Source: Pipra filicauda (lineage: Eukaryota > Chordata > Aves > Passeriformes > Pipridae). Taken from it: a stretch of DNA of 64,000 bases. The position numbers and the translations under genes were made by a program. Location of the stretch: positions 3,973,632 to 4,037,631 of the forward strand of contig NW_024104509.1 in assembly GCF_003945595.2 (NCBI RefSeq), written 5' to 3'. Under the pieces are notes generated by a model. The model did no database searches. It had not been told where the DNA came from and saw only the letters and a list, made by a program, of their open reading frames with translations. Positions within the stretch are counted from its first letter, which is position 1, and every line of letters begins with the position of its first letter. This document shows, in pieces, positions 26,001-39,035 of this stretch.

Positions 26001-29000
26001 GATGGTCACTTCTTTGCATATGTATAAAATTGCAACTGAAAGAATTTTTTGCTCTGCAGTAAGTGAACAAATACACTTTGGGTGAAATCAGAGGACATAG
26101 CTAAAAGGTATTAGCAATGTGTTTCAAACATGGAAAATCAATTCAGTATCTGCCTTTAAACAAAGCCATGGGAATGGTATTTTAGGCACACTTCAAATAA
26201 GTGACAGTGTAAACTGTACTTGCAACAAGATAGTAAATTTCCTATTTTTCACCTGGCAGAACACCTGGTTTAAATATTTCTTCTTCTTAGATTACTAGGG
26301 TTTTAAAAATCAATGTCTTCTACAGTTAATGTCTCCATTTCAAACATGGGCATGCGTATTATCAATTATGACTCAGTCCAGAAACAGTAAAGAATTAGAG
26401 GTAAATTGGTGGTGGAGTTGTATTTTGCATTGACTTTGCTGTTGGTTTTAAATGTCAAGAAAAATCAATTCTGTTATAATTGTCTGTAACTGGCATTCAC
26501 ACAGGATGGACCTTTGTCTCTTTACCTGATGGAAAGTATCTCTCAGACAAAGGAGTTTCTTCTCAGCATTTGAAAACATGAAGGAAAATCTAGTACACAC
26601 TATGCCTTGTAATCCTTGATGAAGAGCAAGTAGTTGGTGGTTGGAAGATAAATAAAAAAGAGACCTAATCTTATATCCCCAGAATAATTCTGGGGACAAA
26701 AGTTATTTTTTCCTGAGACTTTTTTCTCACAACGTTTGTTTAGTATCCAAGCTGAATAGCTTGGGGATTACAGTGATAGAGGACACTGGTCCCTGTCACT
26801 CCAAACCTTACAGTGCTGTGTTTCCTCTAAGTAAACAAGAGACTCTAAAAGGAAGAAAATACCTTCCTTCACAAAATCACTAGTCCTTCACTAAAGGTGA
26901 ACAAAAATATCTCTGGTGTTATGTATGAATCTGATAATTCCACCTCTTCAAAGGAGTTAAGATGAGACAGAAAAAGTCCTGACAGAGCTTCTATGGAGGG
27001 ACACCAGAGCGAGTGGGAATGTTTCCAAGCCTGGAGAGACTTATATGGAGCTTAGAGAAGACAACAAATTTTGTAAGGATGGTTCATAAATATCTTAAAA
27101 CAGTGGGAAGTCAATTTTTGTTTCTGGACATTTGCTTATTTAGACTCCAGCCTGTATACAACCTAATCTGAAGTTCATGGCTAAGCTATTGCTACATGTA
27201 AAGCCCTGTGCTGTTTGGCTTCAGGTAAGTAGGCTGAGTATCTGTGGTGATGCATAATCATTTATTAGGGGTTTATAGCTTTCTATTCCTTTATCTCTAG
27301 GTGTCAGTTACAGTCTCAGCTGCCAAATTAATTTCAGATGTTCTTCCAAAGGCTTGCTCTGTTTTCGTGGTGATTTATACTGACAATTGTATTAGGGTAT
27401 TGGACTTAGAAATGACTCCTTTCTTGGACAAAGAAACAAGGAGGCAATGAAATAAGGGTAGTGTTGGATTTCAATAAAATAGGGATTTTCTACAAAGAAA
27501 ATAACTCTATGCCAAGATATCCCTTCTCAATAAACTAAACATTGGTTCTTATAGTCTTTCATATCCTCATATTAAATACCTCTTGTTCCACATTTTCTTT
27601 GCTAGTGGTAAAAAACACATGTTCTCTACTATAAACTACTACTTTGACAAATGAATTTTAAAGATATTGCTTTGGCACTAGCCCTCCCAAAGTTATTATC
27701 TTTAAAATTTGAATGTGTAACACAAGCAATGGCAGAACCAGAATCTGCTGCCTCTGCAGAATTGTAGCAGTTTACAAAGATGAAAATTTAGTATGGAAGG
27801 TCCTTAGAGTACAAGACACGTCAATGTTTAGAGTAATTTCTGACATAAATAATCATAATTAATAATCCTAATTGATACTAGCACTTTGGAAATTTTCCAA
27901 TCCAAAAATACCCAAATCCAAAACCAAATGTAAGGTGCTATAATAAATCAAATAATAGGTAGTATAATTATGCTAAAAGGCTGCCAAAGAAGATTGTCTT
28001 GATTGTCTTAAAAATGTGGAGCAATGGAAACAGAACAGAACATGTGACCCAAACCTCTGGAGAGGAAAGGACCCAAGATAAATCACTGACCCATGGCTTC
28101 ATGGCAACGTTAGCGCTCAAACTCAAATCTGTGCTTTTCTTAAAGCAAATACAAAAGCTTATGATTCAGTTCTGGAAGGCTGACCATCCAGCATAATGTT
28201 CTTTAATACAGTTTTGCCTGCAACTGTAGTGTTTATACTGCATTTTGCACCGCTGTCACTCAAACACTGTTGTGAATGATCAGTCTAAGTTTCTTTCCAG
28301 AACAAAAGCGTTGTATGACCTTGTTAACCTAGTTTCTGCTCAGAATTAATACTAGTGTCATGACTTGAATTATCTCCTCACATAATCACAATATGGCATG
28401 CAATTTTGAATGTCATATTTGTTTCACTCATGGGAAATAGAAATAAAAAATTGCTTAGGTCATTGTAAATGAAAATAAGTTACCTCTTGGTAATGTTCAC
28501 CTCATATTATATTATGACAGTTCTATTAAAGGCATATCAAAAGATTTTCACAGAATTCCACACTCTTTTACAAATTCTGCTATTTAAAATGGGCAGTTTA
28601 CATAGGATTGCTGATACACATTTTTCTACAATGAGAAAACTAGTTGTATAAACAAACCTCAACCACCTATTAGGCAAGAAAGTAGTCATGAAATTAATTA
28701 TGAATTAATGACTCTGTGTATCCTTTTGATTCAAAACAAATATAATTTCTAAGAATAATTCTACTATATCTTGAAGCTTCATTTAATTATGAAGTTATAG
28801 TCATTTAAACAGAGTTATAAAGGTTAAAATTATATTTCCAAAGTAGATGGATATAATTTTATAAGTTACACTAAATAAGTGAAATTCATGGAATATTTCA
28901 TGATAGATTTAAATTATTTAAAAAGGAAAACATTTGTGTGTCATTCTGACACCTGTGTTAGTTCTTGTTCAAATTTTAGCTCAGCATTTAAAAAATTCAC

Positions 29001-29904
29001 TTTTCTACTTGTTCATTGCTGAATCAGCACACGTTATTTCTGAGAATAGGAAGCTAATCTTGCTGTTAAATGTTATGATTGTCTAAGGTTTTATGTAAAG
29101 CGTTTGAGTCATAAAAATACTATCTGTTTTGTGGTGATCACTGATGTTGCTCTGAAATCTTACTAGATTTACTAGACAATGGTATAGTAGAGTCAGTTTA
29201 AGTATGGGCAGTTCTTAAAATCTTTGTGAAAATTAGTGAGCTCTGAATTTTATAAACATAATCCATTGCACAGATTTGTCTGACTTTTTGCTAAAAATTT
29301 TCAGTGGAAAGCATCCACGACTTCTGGATATCCTGTAACTGTCTCACCTTTTAGAAACTAAGTATTTGTTAAGTCCTAAGGTCTGTCTCTTTTGTAAATT
29401 AAGCCTGTATCTTCTATCTTTCTCCACAGAAAATAATTGAGCATTCTAGGATTATTTTTTCTGGAATATTTTCATAATACTCTACATTACAGACTTTTTT
29501 TGTTAGTTTTTAGTCATCAACTTTTCCTCAAAGGATATATTTCCTAAACTTCTTCTATTCTTACTTCTCCTGACTGTATTCTCTTCAGCTTGTTTACCTT
29601 GTTCATATACCACACACAACACTTCAAACAGAAAAAGACCTCAAAGCATGAAGTACAGAAGAGAATTTACTTCATATGTACTATACACAAATTGCTGATG
29701 ACCACAGTAATTCAGAAGGGAGGGCAGAGGTGTATAAATGTCAGCTCCAAATGTAAGTTTAGTGTGTCATTTCCTCAAGTACGATTAAATATTTAGCAAT
29801 TTCACAACATAGATATCTACTTTCAATAACAGAATTTTATCTCAGTGACTTCAGATTCTTTCTGATCTCTACTAGTGTATCCTTTGAGCTTTTTTTCTCA
29901 TTTT
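23076..29904. other. 6.8-kb AT-rich stretch without recognised gene
   Basis: No CR1 tail, LTR end, RNA gene or credible exon was seen. A mixed TA/TG simple repeat lies near 25780-25822. A 7-bp inverted repeat (ACTTACC, 6-nt loop, GGTAAGT) lies at 24601-24620. Frames of about 100 codons at 23484-23795 minus and 24939-25247 minus show no domain signature. Confidence 0.55.
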
Positions 29905-30372
29905 AAGGTCATAGAATAATTGATTGGAAGGCTCCTCTGGAGGACAACTAGTTGTCTGCCCAAACTACACTGCTTCTGATGTGGGAGTATGCTGCTTGAC
30001 ACCTTCAGCAGTCAAAGTCACCAAGGCTTCCACAACCTCTCTTTGGACAAAAAAGGTATTTTCTTTTACTCCAATCATCATTTGCCTTGCTGTAGCTTGT
30101 GACAATTATGGCTTGTCCTTTGCCTCGCAACCCAGGGAAGAATGTGACTCCATTTTCCACATCTTGGTCCTTACCACCTTTTGAGGAAGAGACAAGATGT
30201 GATTAGATCCACCTTCATCTTCTCCTTTCTGTCTAAATCAAGCCCAGTTCCTCCCTATAGGCTACGAGCTTCCAAACAGTAACATCATCAGGGATCTCTA
30301 CTGGACCCTCTCTAGGTTGTCAATCCTCTTGCACTGGAAAGCCCTAAACAGGACACAGCACTTCATATGTGG
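29905..30372 (-). mobile_element. CR1 LINE 3' fragment, minus strand
   Basis: Opens with the inverted CR1 3' end ('catagaataattgattggaa', then 'ggctcctctggaggacaact'). It passes through the reverse complement of the 3' region ('ctggaccctctctaggttgt', 'aaacaggacacagcacttca'). It ends where a plus-strand CR1 copy starts. It is old and diverged, and its right border is approximate. Confidence 0.8.
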
Positions 30373-30424
30373 CATTGCCACTGTTAGATGGAAGAGTCTA
30401 ACTCCTACTGCAACGACTGCACTA

Positions 30425-31130
30425 GGGTATCCTATGGTGCATACACTCAGGCAGCAGGTAGAGGGACTGCAAGAGGAAATCAACAGGCTACAGTATATTA
30501 AGGAGGGTGAACAAAAAATACGGTATTATTCAAGATTTTGCAAGAAGAAATTCTGCTTCCCATGGCACTGATCCCACAGGCAACCAGACAGAGCTTAAAC
30601 AATGAGCAGAAATCACCCTGGATGAGATCCCATGGTCTCTAGCAATCCTTTGGAAGAGGATATCACTTCCTTTTCTTGTATATATCAACCAGAAACAGCT
30701 ACAAAGCCTTGGCAGCAGCCAAAACTAATGACCAAGATTCACAGGGAGAAACTATACCAGCAGTACATACTAACAACTGCAAAAGGAGGTGTTAATTACA
30801 GAAGTGGTTGGTGCCTCTGTTGAGAGGCACTAAGGCATCCAGCTGTTGTCTTGATAGACTGTCAAGGGACATTTCCTACTTACCAGGAATGCCACAGAAA
30901 GACTACCATAACTGGTTCAAAGGACAGACTGCTATCCCCTGCTTCTTTTCCATATGGACATGAGTGAAATGGTAAAGCAAAACCTGGGCAAGATTAAGCA
31001 AGAATTCAGATCCCTGGGGGGGGGGCAGGAGAAAACAACTGGTGCCCAACTGATCTCTTTCTTTCCAGATAGAATAGAAGTGCAGGCAGAAGTCAACACA
31101 TCATGACAAGACAGAGGTTCTCTGTGCAGT
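30425..31130 (+). pseudogene. CR1 ORF1 remnant (coiled coil and esterase-like region)
   Basis: A broken open frame at 30317-30571 encodes LRQQVEGLQEEINRLQYI, a leucine-rich heptad pattern that matches the coiled coil near the start of CR1 ORF1. Downstream nucleotide similarity continues through the part of ORF1 that carries the SGNH/esterase-like fold in CR1 elements (about 30810-31060). Frames are disrupted by several stops, and the GDS motif is not legible. In intact CR1 this protein is the RNA-binding partner of the ORF2 enzyme. Here it is a relic. A ten-base G run interrupts it at 31016-31025. Confidence 0.6.
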
Positions 31131-31189
31131 CTCTACCTGTTTTTTCTTAGCTGAACACAAGATTGCAGGATCAAGTAGCTACGACAACT

Positions 31190-32000
31190 CCATGTTGACC
31201 TTGCAGTAGTGGAGGAAGGGCTCTTGCAAGTGCTCAACCCACATAAATCTATGGACCTGCATGGGACCACCCCAGAGTGTTAAAGAGTCTGGCTGTTGCA
31301 AGGCCACTGTTCAGAGTATTTGAAAAGTTGGGGAGATCAGGGGACATAGTTGATGACTGGAAGAGGGTAAACACCTTACCCTCCACAAGGTGGACTCAAA
31401 TAAGACTGAAGAAAGCAGAGATCTTCGGTCTCTGGGAAAGTAAGAGAATGAATTCTCCTATAAACTGCTATTATTACTAATGAAGCAGATGACCTGAAAA
31501 AACAGTCCAGATTTATGAAGGGTAAATCATACCAGACTAACCTGATCACCTTCTACAACAAAATCACAACTTTTGTTGACACAGGAAAAGCAAAGGATTT
31601 AGCAAATCCTTCGCTTCTGGACTTAGCAAAGCACTGGACATTTTTTTCCTCAGCCTACTCTTATACAGACTGGCAAGATACAGATTGAATAGATGGTCTG
31701 CAAGAAGGGGAGAATACAGATTTCACTGAAAGGGTGTGATCATCAATGTTTTTTACTAAGACTGGAAGCCTGTCAGAAGTAGGGTCCCCCAAGGGCTTGC
31801 TACTGGGTCCCAGGCTGTTCAACATCCATTATTCATCTGGGTGTTATGACTGAAAGCGCCCTCACCAAGCTTGCTGATGACACCAAATTGAGCGGTGAGG
31901 TACACACTTTAGAAGCAACAGCCACCATACAGAGAGATCTAGAAGAGATAACTAGAAAGAACTGTGTGAAGTTTAACAAAGACAAGTGCAAAGTCCTAAA
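31190..32000 (+). pseudogene. CR1 reverse-transcriptase remnant
   Basis: Traces of the CR1 reverse transcriptase can be read across several frames. NPHKSM at about 31238-31255 marks the start of the palm region. A 'DLAKH' trace near 31619 corresponds to the DFSKAF motif. LADDTKLSG at about 31870-31896 is the catalytic YADD/FADD box with its first residue changed. The normal CR1 ORF2 has an apurinic-type endonuclease before this point, and here that part is missing. Many stops and frameshifts make it a pseudogene. Neighbouring sequence is the ORF1 relic upstream and the CR1 3' region downstream. Confidence 0.7.
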
Positions 32001-32275
32001 CCTAGAATAGAGTAAGTGAAGAGCCTAGGACAGACTCTGATCTGTGTGGCCAGGGAGCACCTTTACTGAAAGAGACCTAGGTGTCCTGGTGGACACAAGC
32101 TGGATGTGAGTCAACAGTGTGTTGGTGCAGCAAGGGCAAATCTGATCCTGAGCTACATCCGCAGAGGCATTACTATCAGAGACTATTCCCCTCTATTCAG
32201 CATCAGGCTGCTGCTGAAATACTATGTGCAGTTCTGGTCCTCATGATTTAAGAAAGATAGGGACAGAAGATGATC

Positions 32276-32305
32276 CATAAAACAGGTTGAAGGACCTGTT
32301 TTATG
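32276..32305. repeat. Perfect 12-bp inverted repeat, 6-nt loop
   Basis: Arms CATAAAACAGGT and ACCTGTTTTATG are separated by TGAAGG. It lies inside the CR1 copy at a place where other CR1 copies have unrelated, non-palindromic sequence, so the palindrome arose after or during insertion. Confidence 0.9.
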
Positions 32306-32644
32306 AGGAAAGAATGAAATGGCTTTTCTTCCTAAAGAAAAGAAAGCTCACAGGGAATCTCTGCCAATAGTTAAGGTGTGGCTATAAAGGTGGAAGAGGC
32401 TCTCTCTTTACAAGGACCCTCATGGACAAGACAAAAGGCAATGGGTAGATATTGCATTGGGATAGGTTTCATCCTGATATTAGAAAGAAATTCTTTACAT
32501 TGAGAACATTCAATGAAACAGTCTGCCCAGGGGCCTTTCTTCAAATATGATGAACATAAACCCATGCTGACCAACAGAATACCCATTCACACAGATTTTG
32601 CATCAACGAATCTAGTTCTAAAAGCAACGATCACTCAGAGAATA

Positions 32645-33078
32645 CAGAATCATAGAATCACAGAATGATTTAGGTTGGAAAAGACTCTTAATCATCAAGT
32701 CGAATCATTAACATGACACTGCCAAGTCCAGCACTAAACCTTAGTCCCTAAGAGCCACGACCATATGTCTTTTAACTACAACTGGAATTGGTGACTCCAT
32801 CACTTCTCTCTTCCAATGCTTGACACCCCTTTCATGGAAGAAATTTTTCCTAACAGCCAATTTAAACTTCCCAGGTGCAACTCATGGCTTTTTTTCTTAT
32901 CCTTTCACTTGGATTTGGGAGCAGAGACCAAATCCCATCCGAAACATCCTCTCAGGTAGTTGTAGAGAGTGATGAGTTCTCCGTGAGCCCCTTTCCTCCA
33001 GACTACACAACTCCAGTTCCCTATGTTTATCCTTTTCTTGTACATTTTGAGTTAGACACTTTGCTTGCCATATATAAC
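32645..33078 (-). mobile_element. CR1 LINE 3' fragment, minus strand
   Basis: Begins with two inverted terminal repeats ('cagaatcatagaatcacaga') and 'tttaggttggaaaagactct'. It continues through the inverted 3' UTR and ORF2 end ('catggaagaaatttttccta', 'tctcaggtagttgtagagag', 'ctccagttccctatgtttat') until similarity fades near 33078. Confidence 0.92.
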
Positions 33079-35639
33079 TGTGACACACAATCTGTATAGC
33101 ATTTTCAAAAAAATAGTTTTTATGTTTCCTTTATTCTAAGAAGATTTAATGGTAATTGTAAAGTAGAATCCTTAATTTGCTTGTTAAAATAAGAGTAATT
33201 AAACAGCAAAAATAGTGTTAAGATCCTAAAATTATTTTTCAAGTTATTAATTATTACTCACTTTACCACTTCCTAGAAGGTGATGGTTTCCAGAATGATT
33301 GCTCATTGTTTTTATGTAAGAAAATGCACTTGTCTACTGAAGTCTGTACCAATTCATTCATTATTCCTTCTGAACTTGAACAGATGTCAGAGATGTAACT
33401 CTATATCTGAAATGTTAAGACAGTTCTTATTATTTTACTTTTTTTCTTGAATTGATATGGTTATAATACTTATTCAGACAGTTAAATCTTAGCAAATCTT
33501 ACCATTATTAAAAAGGAGGAAAGAAAGGGTTTACAAAAAAAGAAATATTTACTACGAGCCTAAGGCATATTTAGACAAAGTATACCCAGTATAACCAAAG
33601 AATGAAATTATTTAATAACATTTTTTTAAAGGAGTGGGATTTTCCCCTTTATAACTTTATAGTCTTTGTATGAAAGAATTAGGAAACCAAATGTCATCAG
33701 TACCAAAAAGACATCTATATCCTCAAAAGCACTAATAAATATAGTTCTATTGTTTCATAATATGGTGAATTAAGACCAAATTGTAACTCTAGGCAAAAAA
33801 ATGTACTTTTCATGTATATATAAGTTTATTCCAAATACATTCTGATTTTGAATCTTCAAAAAAAATTACACAAGAATATTTCCTTACTTGATTTGTTGTG
33901 TGTATTTAACCAACCAATTAGAAGCTTTAGAAAACTACAGGCAATGGAGTGGCTACTAACCCTTTAGGGAAGTACAACAAAAATTATTGCAACCAATCTT
34001 CCAGTATAGTAAGTAGTTGTTACAATAGCACTTCAGTGAAAATCGAAAAAGTCTCCATATTCATTTATTGAATACAGGCTTGTTGCCTAGTCTCAGGTGA
34101 GGACCTTATTTTAACATCTAATGGAAGTTTGGTAAAGGTACAAGAGTGCATTCATTCCTAATCCAGGAAATGTCATGTCCACCACATAAAGTCCCATCTC
34201 AATGCTGAGAGGATTTCCGCTGATGATAAAGTGATTTGAAAAGAGGAAACTTAATATCTAACAAGTAAAAAGAAAACATTTGATTCTGGATGAGTATTGG
34301 TGTGACAAGTTCATCTGTGAGAAGATCTTTTTCTCTTACAAGTCTCATATTAGGCTTGAAATAAAATGGTTCTCCTCTCCAGCTGCTTTTAGTAGAGACA
34401 CACCCCTCTGCCAAACTGGGAGGGACCCCTGCAACTTTCTTTACTGTGTCCTATGTGCCATAATGCTACCAAAAGGTTGTTCTTGTTTTAAAATCTTAAT
34501 TCAAATTCTGGATCCCTTTAATTGGCATTCAAACTAGAAGCAACTTAAAAGACAACAACAACTAGGGAAAAGTAGCTGGATGCTATTGGATAGGGTTAAC
34601 CACAGGCATACTAATTCTGACTTCAAAAATAAAAGAAAAAGCTTCTCCTGGATATTTTCTAATACATACAATAATGCGTTTGTTGAATCCTTTCCTGTCA
34701 TTTCCCTCTAGCAGAAATAATTTCCTCCCACCTGAATAATTAGGGCTTTATTCAAAATGTTTGCGTAAGTCTACTGTCCCTTTTCAATCTTGCCCTTCTC
34801 TGGACTAATTTTATGGGTTTCCCTGTGGCCTATTAGAAGACTTAACCTGATCTGCAACCCTTACCCCTCTTTGGTAGTTACCACTGCATCCTTACTACAG
34901 CCCTCTAATTTCAACCTTGTGAAATCACACCTGTTCATCATCCAAAATGATGAACAGAAGTGTTTGAATGTTTCTCTTTTTTTAAATAAAAGAATATTAT
35001 TACAACCTGTGTCTATATAGAAGAGTCTGTAGGATCTTCCCTTCAAAATCTTCTTTTTGATACTCATCTACCCCATGACTACTTGTAGAGCCTTACAAAA
35101 GTGTGACATAATTCCACATGCTAATTCCTCCGGCACTGTAGAGGCTGCAACCCAAGTGTCTTCAGAGATCAAAGCTAGTGAACTTTTTAGTGATAAATTT
35201 GGAAAGTTTGCGCTGTCTCAAATTATTCTGCCTTCTAGTCCACTCCTCTGGTTATCCATTTTCCTACCACACCTGAAAAATAAACAATATGCACCTCCAA
35301 GATCTTGCTTTCAAGTTCCCTGGGGGCCCTTGATAAATTATAGTGATTTACTACCCTTGAGATTGCAAAATTCTTCAAGGCAGAAGTGTAACTTCTAAGT
35401 GCAATAGGGATCAATATTATCAATCCCTTTACAATTTCAAAAGCTTGAAATTAAGACCTTATAAAATCTTCTTCCTCTTCTTCAGAATGAATAAGTCCTA
35501 CTTTCTCAATCTTTTTTTATAACAAGAATAAAGGAATACGTGATAACACAACAAATAACTGCATTCTTTTTGAGAAGCACTGTATACAGCTCTTTGCAAC
35601 ATTTGTTATATGTTAGACATTTTCTGTAGAATATTTTCC
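33079..35639. other. AT-rich stretch, no gene recognised
   Basis: No gene or firm repeat. A phrase like 'cttgcccttctctggacta' near 34790 recalls the inverted 3' region of an old CR1, but it is isolated. The 113-codon frame at 35057-35398 plus has no recognisable feature. Confidence 0.45.
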
Positions 35640-36020
35640 TATAAATATTCCTGGCTGTTTTCTTCATTGAAGAATGCAGTCTGATACTTTTAATACAGTT
35701 TTGCCTATACTTTCCTTGAAATCTGTTTCCTTGTTGGTTTATTAAGATGTATTATTATTTATTTTGTATCTTGTAGTCCTTTACTCTGGAATTTACCAAT
35801 TTATTTGAATTTACAGTGAACTCCATTTGCACTCTATTATGCAGGTACATAAATGACTCCAGTCATTTTGAATCTGATTATATTTTACATTGTCCTTTAT
35901 TATTTAATTAGACTTCCAGTTCAGTATCATCAACCTTGCCTATGACATTAGCTGCTGGATCTTTGCTGTCTTCTGCCTTTTCTGAGAAAATTGCTCAGAC
36001 TAAGTGTCTTGTCATGTTCA
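35640..36020 (-). mobile_element. Possible very old CR1-like LINE, minus strand
   Basis: Phrases such as 'gactccagtcattttgaatc' (about 35857-35876) and 'cttccagttcagtatcatca' (about 35912-35931) fall in the order expected for the inverted coding region of an ancient CR1 element. Divergence is very high and no terminus is visible, so this could be chance similarity. Confidence 0.3.
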
Positions 36021-38621
36021 AGAACCTCCTGTCTTCCCAGAAACACTATTCAGAAAAAGAAAAAAGAAACAACTTTAAACATATGGAAACAGAAAGAAGA
36101 AAAGTTTGCCTGATCCAAGTTTTGATTGCTAAAAATGTCATTTATTGCAATATCTTCCAGAGGTTTATAAATTGTAATGTGTCTTGTAAATGAGCAAATT
36201 GACTTCTGATAAAATGGGACCAGGTCAAGTATTTATAAAAAGCACTGTAAGCATACTCTGCTTTGCGCAGATGTGTAGAAGACCCAGGATTAAGCAGCTA
36301 AGGATTGTTCCCTCCTACCAAAATTTGATGCTACTTTCTCATTTCTCTGTTGGCACTTGTTTTTATTCTCAGAGCTGCTGCCTTCAGCTGAATTTTTAAG
36401 TGACAATTGTGAGGAAAGAGAGGGAGAGAGAGAGAAAAATTTATGGAACTACATGCTTTAATCCTAAGGTAACAAAAGAATTTATGTGAAATTTGAATTC
36501 TTGCTAAGTGTCAAACATTTATGCAAATTAAATGTTGTCAAAATACAAGGTAATATTGTTCCTGTGCTACTCAGATAATTTATAGTTTTGCAGTTTCCCC
36601 TTAGCAAGGCTGCTGAGTATCTGAGTTGCTGAGAAATGGTCTATCTTACTTCTCACAATGATTGACAAACAAAAGTTTCCTGACCTGATCCTCAAATTTC
36701 CCCCCTCAGAAAACTTGAACTACTGAAAAGAACCAGAAGTCGTCAGAACTCGTGTGAGAGAAAGTGTCCTTCCTCTCTCTGCCAAAGGCAGCAGGAGCCC
36801 ACCTGTATAAACAGTGGGTGTATTCACTGGATTGTGCCAACTTTTTCTGAGAAACGTTGTTCTTGTGAGATTCCAGAGACAAATACCCCTTTCAATGCTT
36901 TTTGCGTGTGATTTCAGTGGAGTTACCATGTGGAGTTTTTTTTCCCTTGCAGATTTCCTGTCTAGGAAATGAGAAATCCTGGAGGCGAAGTATTTACTCT
37001 TCTAAGAGGAAAGGAGTTATGTTGGCTTCATGGCCTCAGAGCCTTGAATTTTTTTTTCGGGAACTAGAATTGCCTCAACTGTATGAGCTGCCTAAAATAT
37101 GGCAGTCTTCCTCTTGTTTCTTCTCTACTTCTTGAGTTGCTGAGTTCATCTGCGTGAATGGCAATAATTTTTCATTCCAAAGTGACAAAAGCTTGCTGGT
37201 CTTGGGAACTTTCTTTGGAACCAGCTTTTCTTTTTTTTTTCTTTCTCTCCTTATTAATAAATGGTCAAATGACCTAGTGTCAAATGATTTAAGTGAGGAA
37301 TATCAATTAATAAAACTAAACACCTGCTCACAGCCCGATGAGACCTAATGGAATTTAGTTGCATGATTTAAGTTAAATATACCTTTTTTCCATAAATATT
37401 CATAAAATTAAGGATAGCATCGTTATTATGCACACTTTTAAAAGAAAAATATTCATGGCTCAAGGGAAAAAGGTTATGCTGGATTTACCCTCTTCTAACA
37501 TTAGTTTATTCTGGTGACTACAGAAGTCCTTAGCCTCTTCTTAGTGCAGACAGATGGACCTGGCCATACTGTTGAAGTCTAAGCACAGTTATTTTTTCTT
37601 TTCTTGTACTTTCTCTACTGTGTTGCGTAACTGCATGTGTAATTATACTGCATATTTTATAGCTAAAACTGTTCCTAATATATCATTGACTTTATCTACT
37701 TAAATAATAAGAAGAGTAAAATTGTATAGGTTATATTTAATAATGTATCTGTGAAAAAAGCCTAATAAGGGTACTGAATTATTAGTTATATAATTTGAAA
37801 GCAAAACTATGAAGGGATGTTTGAAAATTAACTTTGACCACTTGGAAAGCATAAACAACGTTGTTTGCTAAACTCTTGCATCCATAGGGCACAACAATGT
37901 AGCCCGTGAGTCAATATGGAGTGGTCCCTTCCTTCACTCTCTTCTAGCAAGTCAAGTGACATTTTGTCAATAGAAATATATCTGTTTGTATTATCAGGTA
38001 AAAAAAATTATAACTGTGGCCTTTTCACACCTTGTCTGTTTTGGTGTCAACGTGAACTGTAGGGAAATGACACACAGATATGCACAAACCCATCCCTTAC
38101 TTAATCTATCTATTATTTGATGGCAACATCCCTTTCTTTTTCTGGTATGTAATATAGAAATTAATTATTATATTTGTATAGATTATATTTATCAAGGAAA
38201 TTTGAGGTTATGAGTTTGTATTTTGGAAGTAAGACACACTCATGAACAGAATGGACAACAGAGTTGAAAGGTAGCTTTCAAAATATCTTGAAAATGTCAA
38301 AGAAAGTTTTAGGCTTCACAAAAGAGGAATGCTTCTATTTTCTGCTGACAAGGGAAGGAAATTAGAAACCAATGATTTTTCAGGGTTTTGGTGGGTTTTT
38401 TTTAATATGGGAAAGAAAAACAAATATTAAAAATGGATCTGAAAAAGAGTCAGTAAAAAAATACAGAAATTTTTTGAATCTGAGACTTCTTTGGAAAAAA
38501 ATTGCTGACAATTTCTATTGATTATCCTGGGTTTATTTTTCAGCCTGTGATCTTAACCAGTTGTGTTTGGAAAAAGCCTCAGCCAGCTCTCTCAGCCAGC
38601 TCATAAGTAAATGAAATTGCA

Positions 38622-39035
38622 ATGGCTGATTCAACGGAAAGAAAGCAGGTATTGGAGGCTGCCTCACTATTGTCATGGAGGAATTCTGCACATTTTGACT
38701 ATGACAGCAGAAGCCAGTGCCACCAGCCAAACAGATCAGCACATACATATTGCGTAGTCTTGCCAGGGAAAACAGGTGTTGTCAGTGGGGCAGCTCTGCA
38801 GTCTCCTGTCCTCCTGTCCTACATGCACCTGGTAGAGGACAGCAGGCCCCTCTGGGGTCTCTGTAGTCCTAAGGACATGCCAAGGGGGCTCTCCAGCTGC
38901 AGAAAGGAGCCACAGTTTGGGCAGGGTGTTTGGGAGGCTGTAGCTCATGCTGCACTGCTGGCAGCTGTCCTGGAGCCTTGGGGTTTAGCAAAGGGGTACA
39001 TGATAACACAGGATGAAAAGGGCTTTGAATCCTGA
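38622..39035 (+). other. Unassigned 137-codon open frame in GC-richer island
   Basis: This is one of the longest open frames in the window outside the LINE at 58.3 kb, and it lies in DNA clearly less AT-rich than its flanks. The predicted product has no signal peptide, obvious membrane segment or motif I recognise. An opposite-strand frame of 70 codons overlaps it. No splice sites, promoter or poly(A) signal can be tied to it. It may be chance, a retrocopy fragment, or part of a non-coding transcript. No function is proposed. Confidence 0.2.

Larger units (their letters stand above)
30375..32540 (+). mobile_element. CR1 LINE with ORF1 and RT parts, endonuclease deleted
   Basis: About 2.2 kb of plus-strand CR1. 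Unlike the other copies it keeps ORF1: a coiled-coil segment at about 30440-30530, then the region of the CR1 ORF1 esterase-like domain up to about 31130. It then jumps to the start of the reverse transcriptase (about 31190 onward) and runs to the distal 3' region ('attagaaagaaattctttac' near 32480). The endonuclease portion is absent at the junction. The terminal ATTCTATG tail is not seen, and the copy is followed by an inverted CR1. Multiple stops show it is dead. The structure is inferred by comparing with remembered CR1 organisation. Confidence 0.85.

Noticed and set aside
35057..35398. 113-codon plus-strand open frame
   Set aside because: No motif or composition shift, and it lies in a region that may be a very old repeat.
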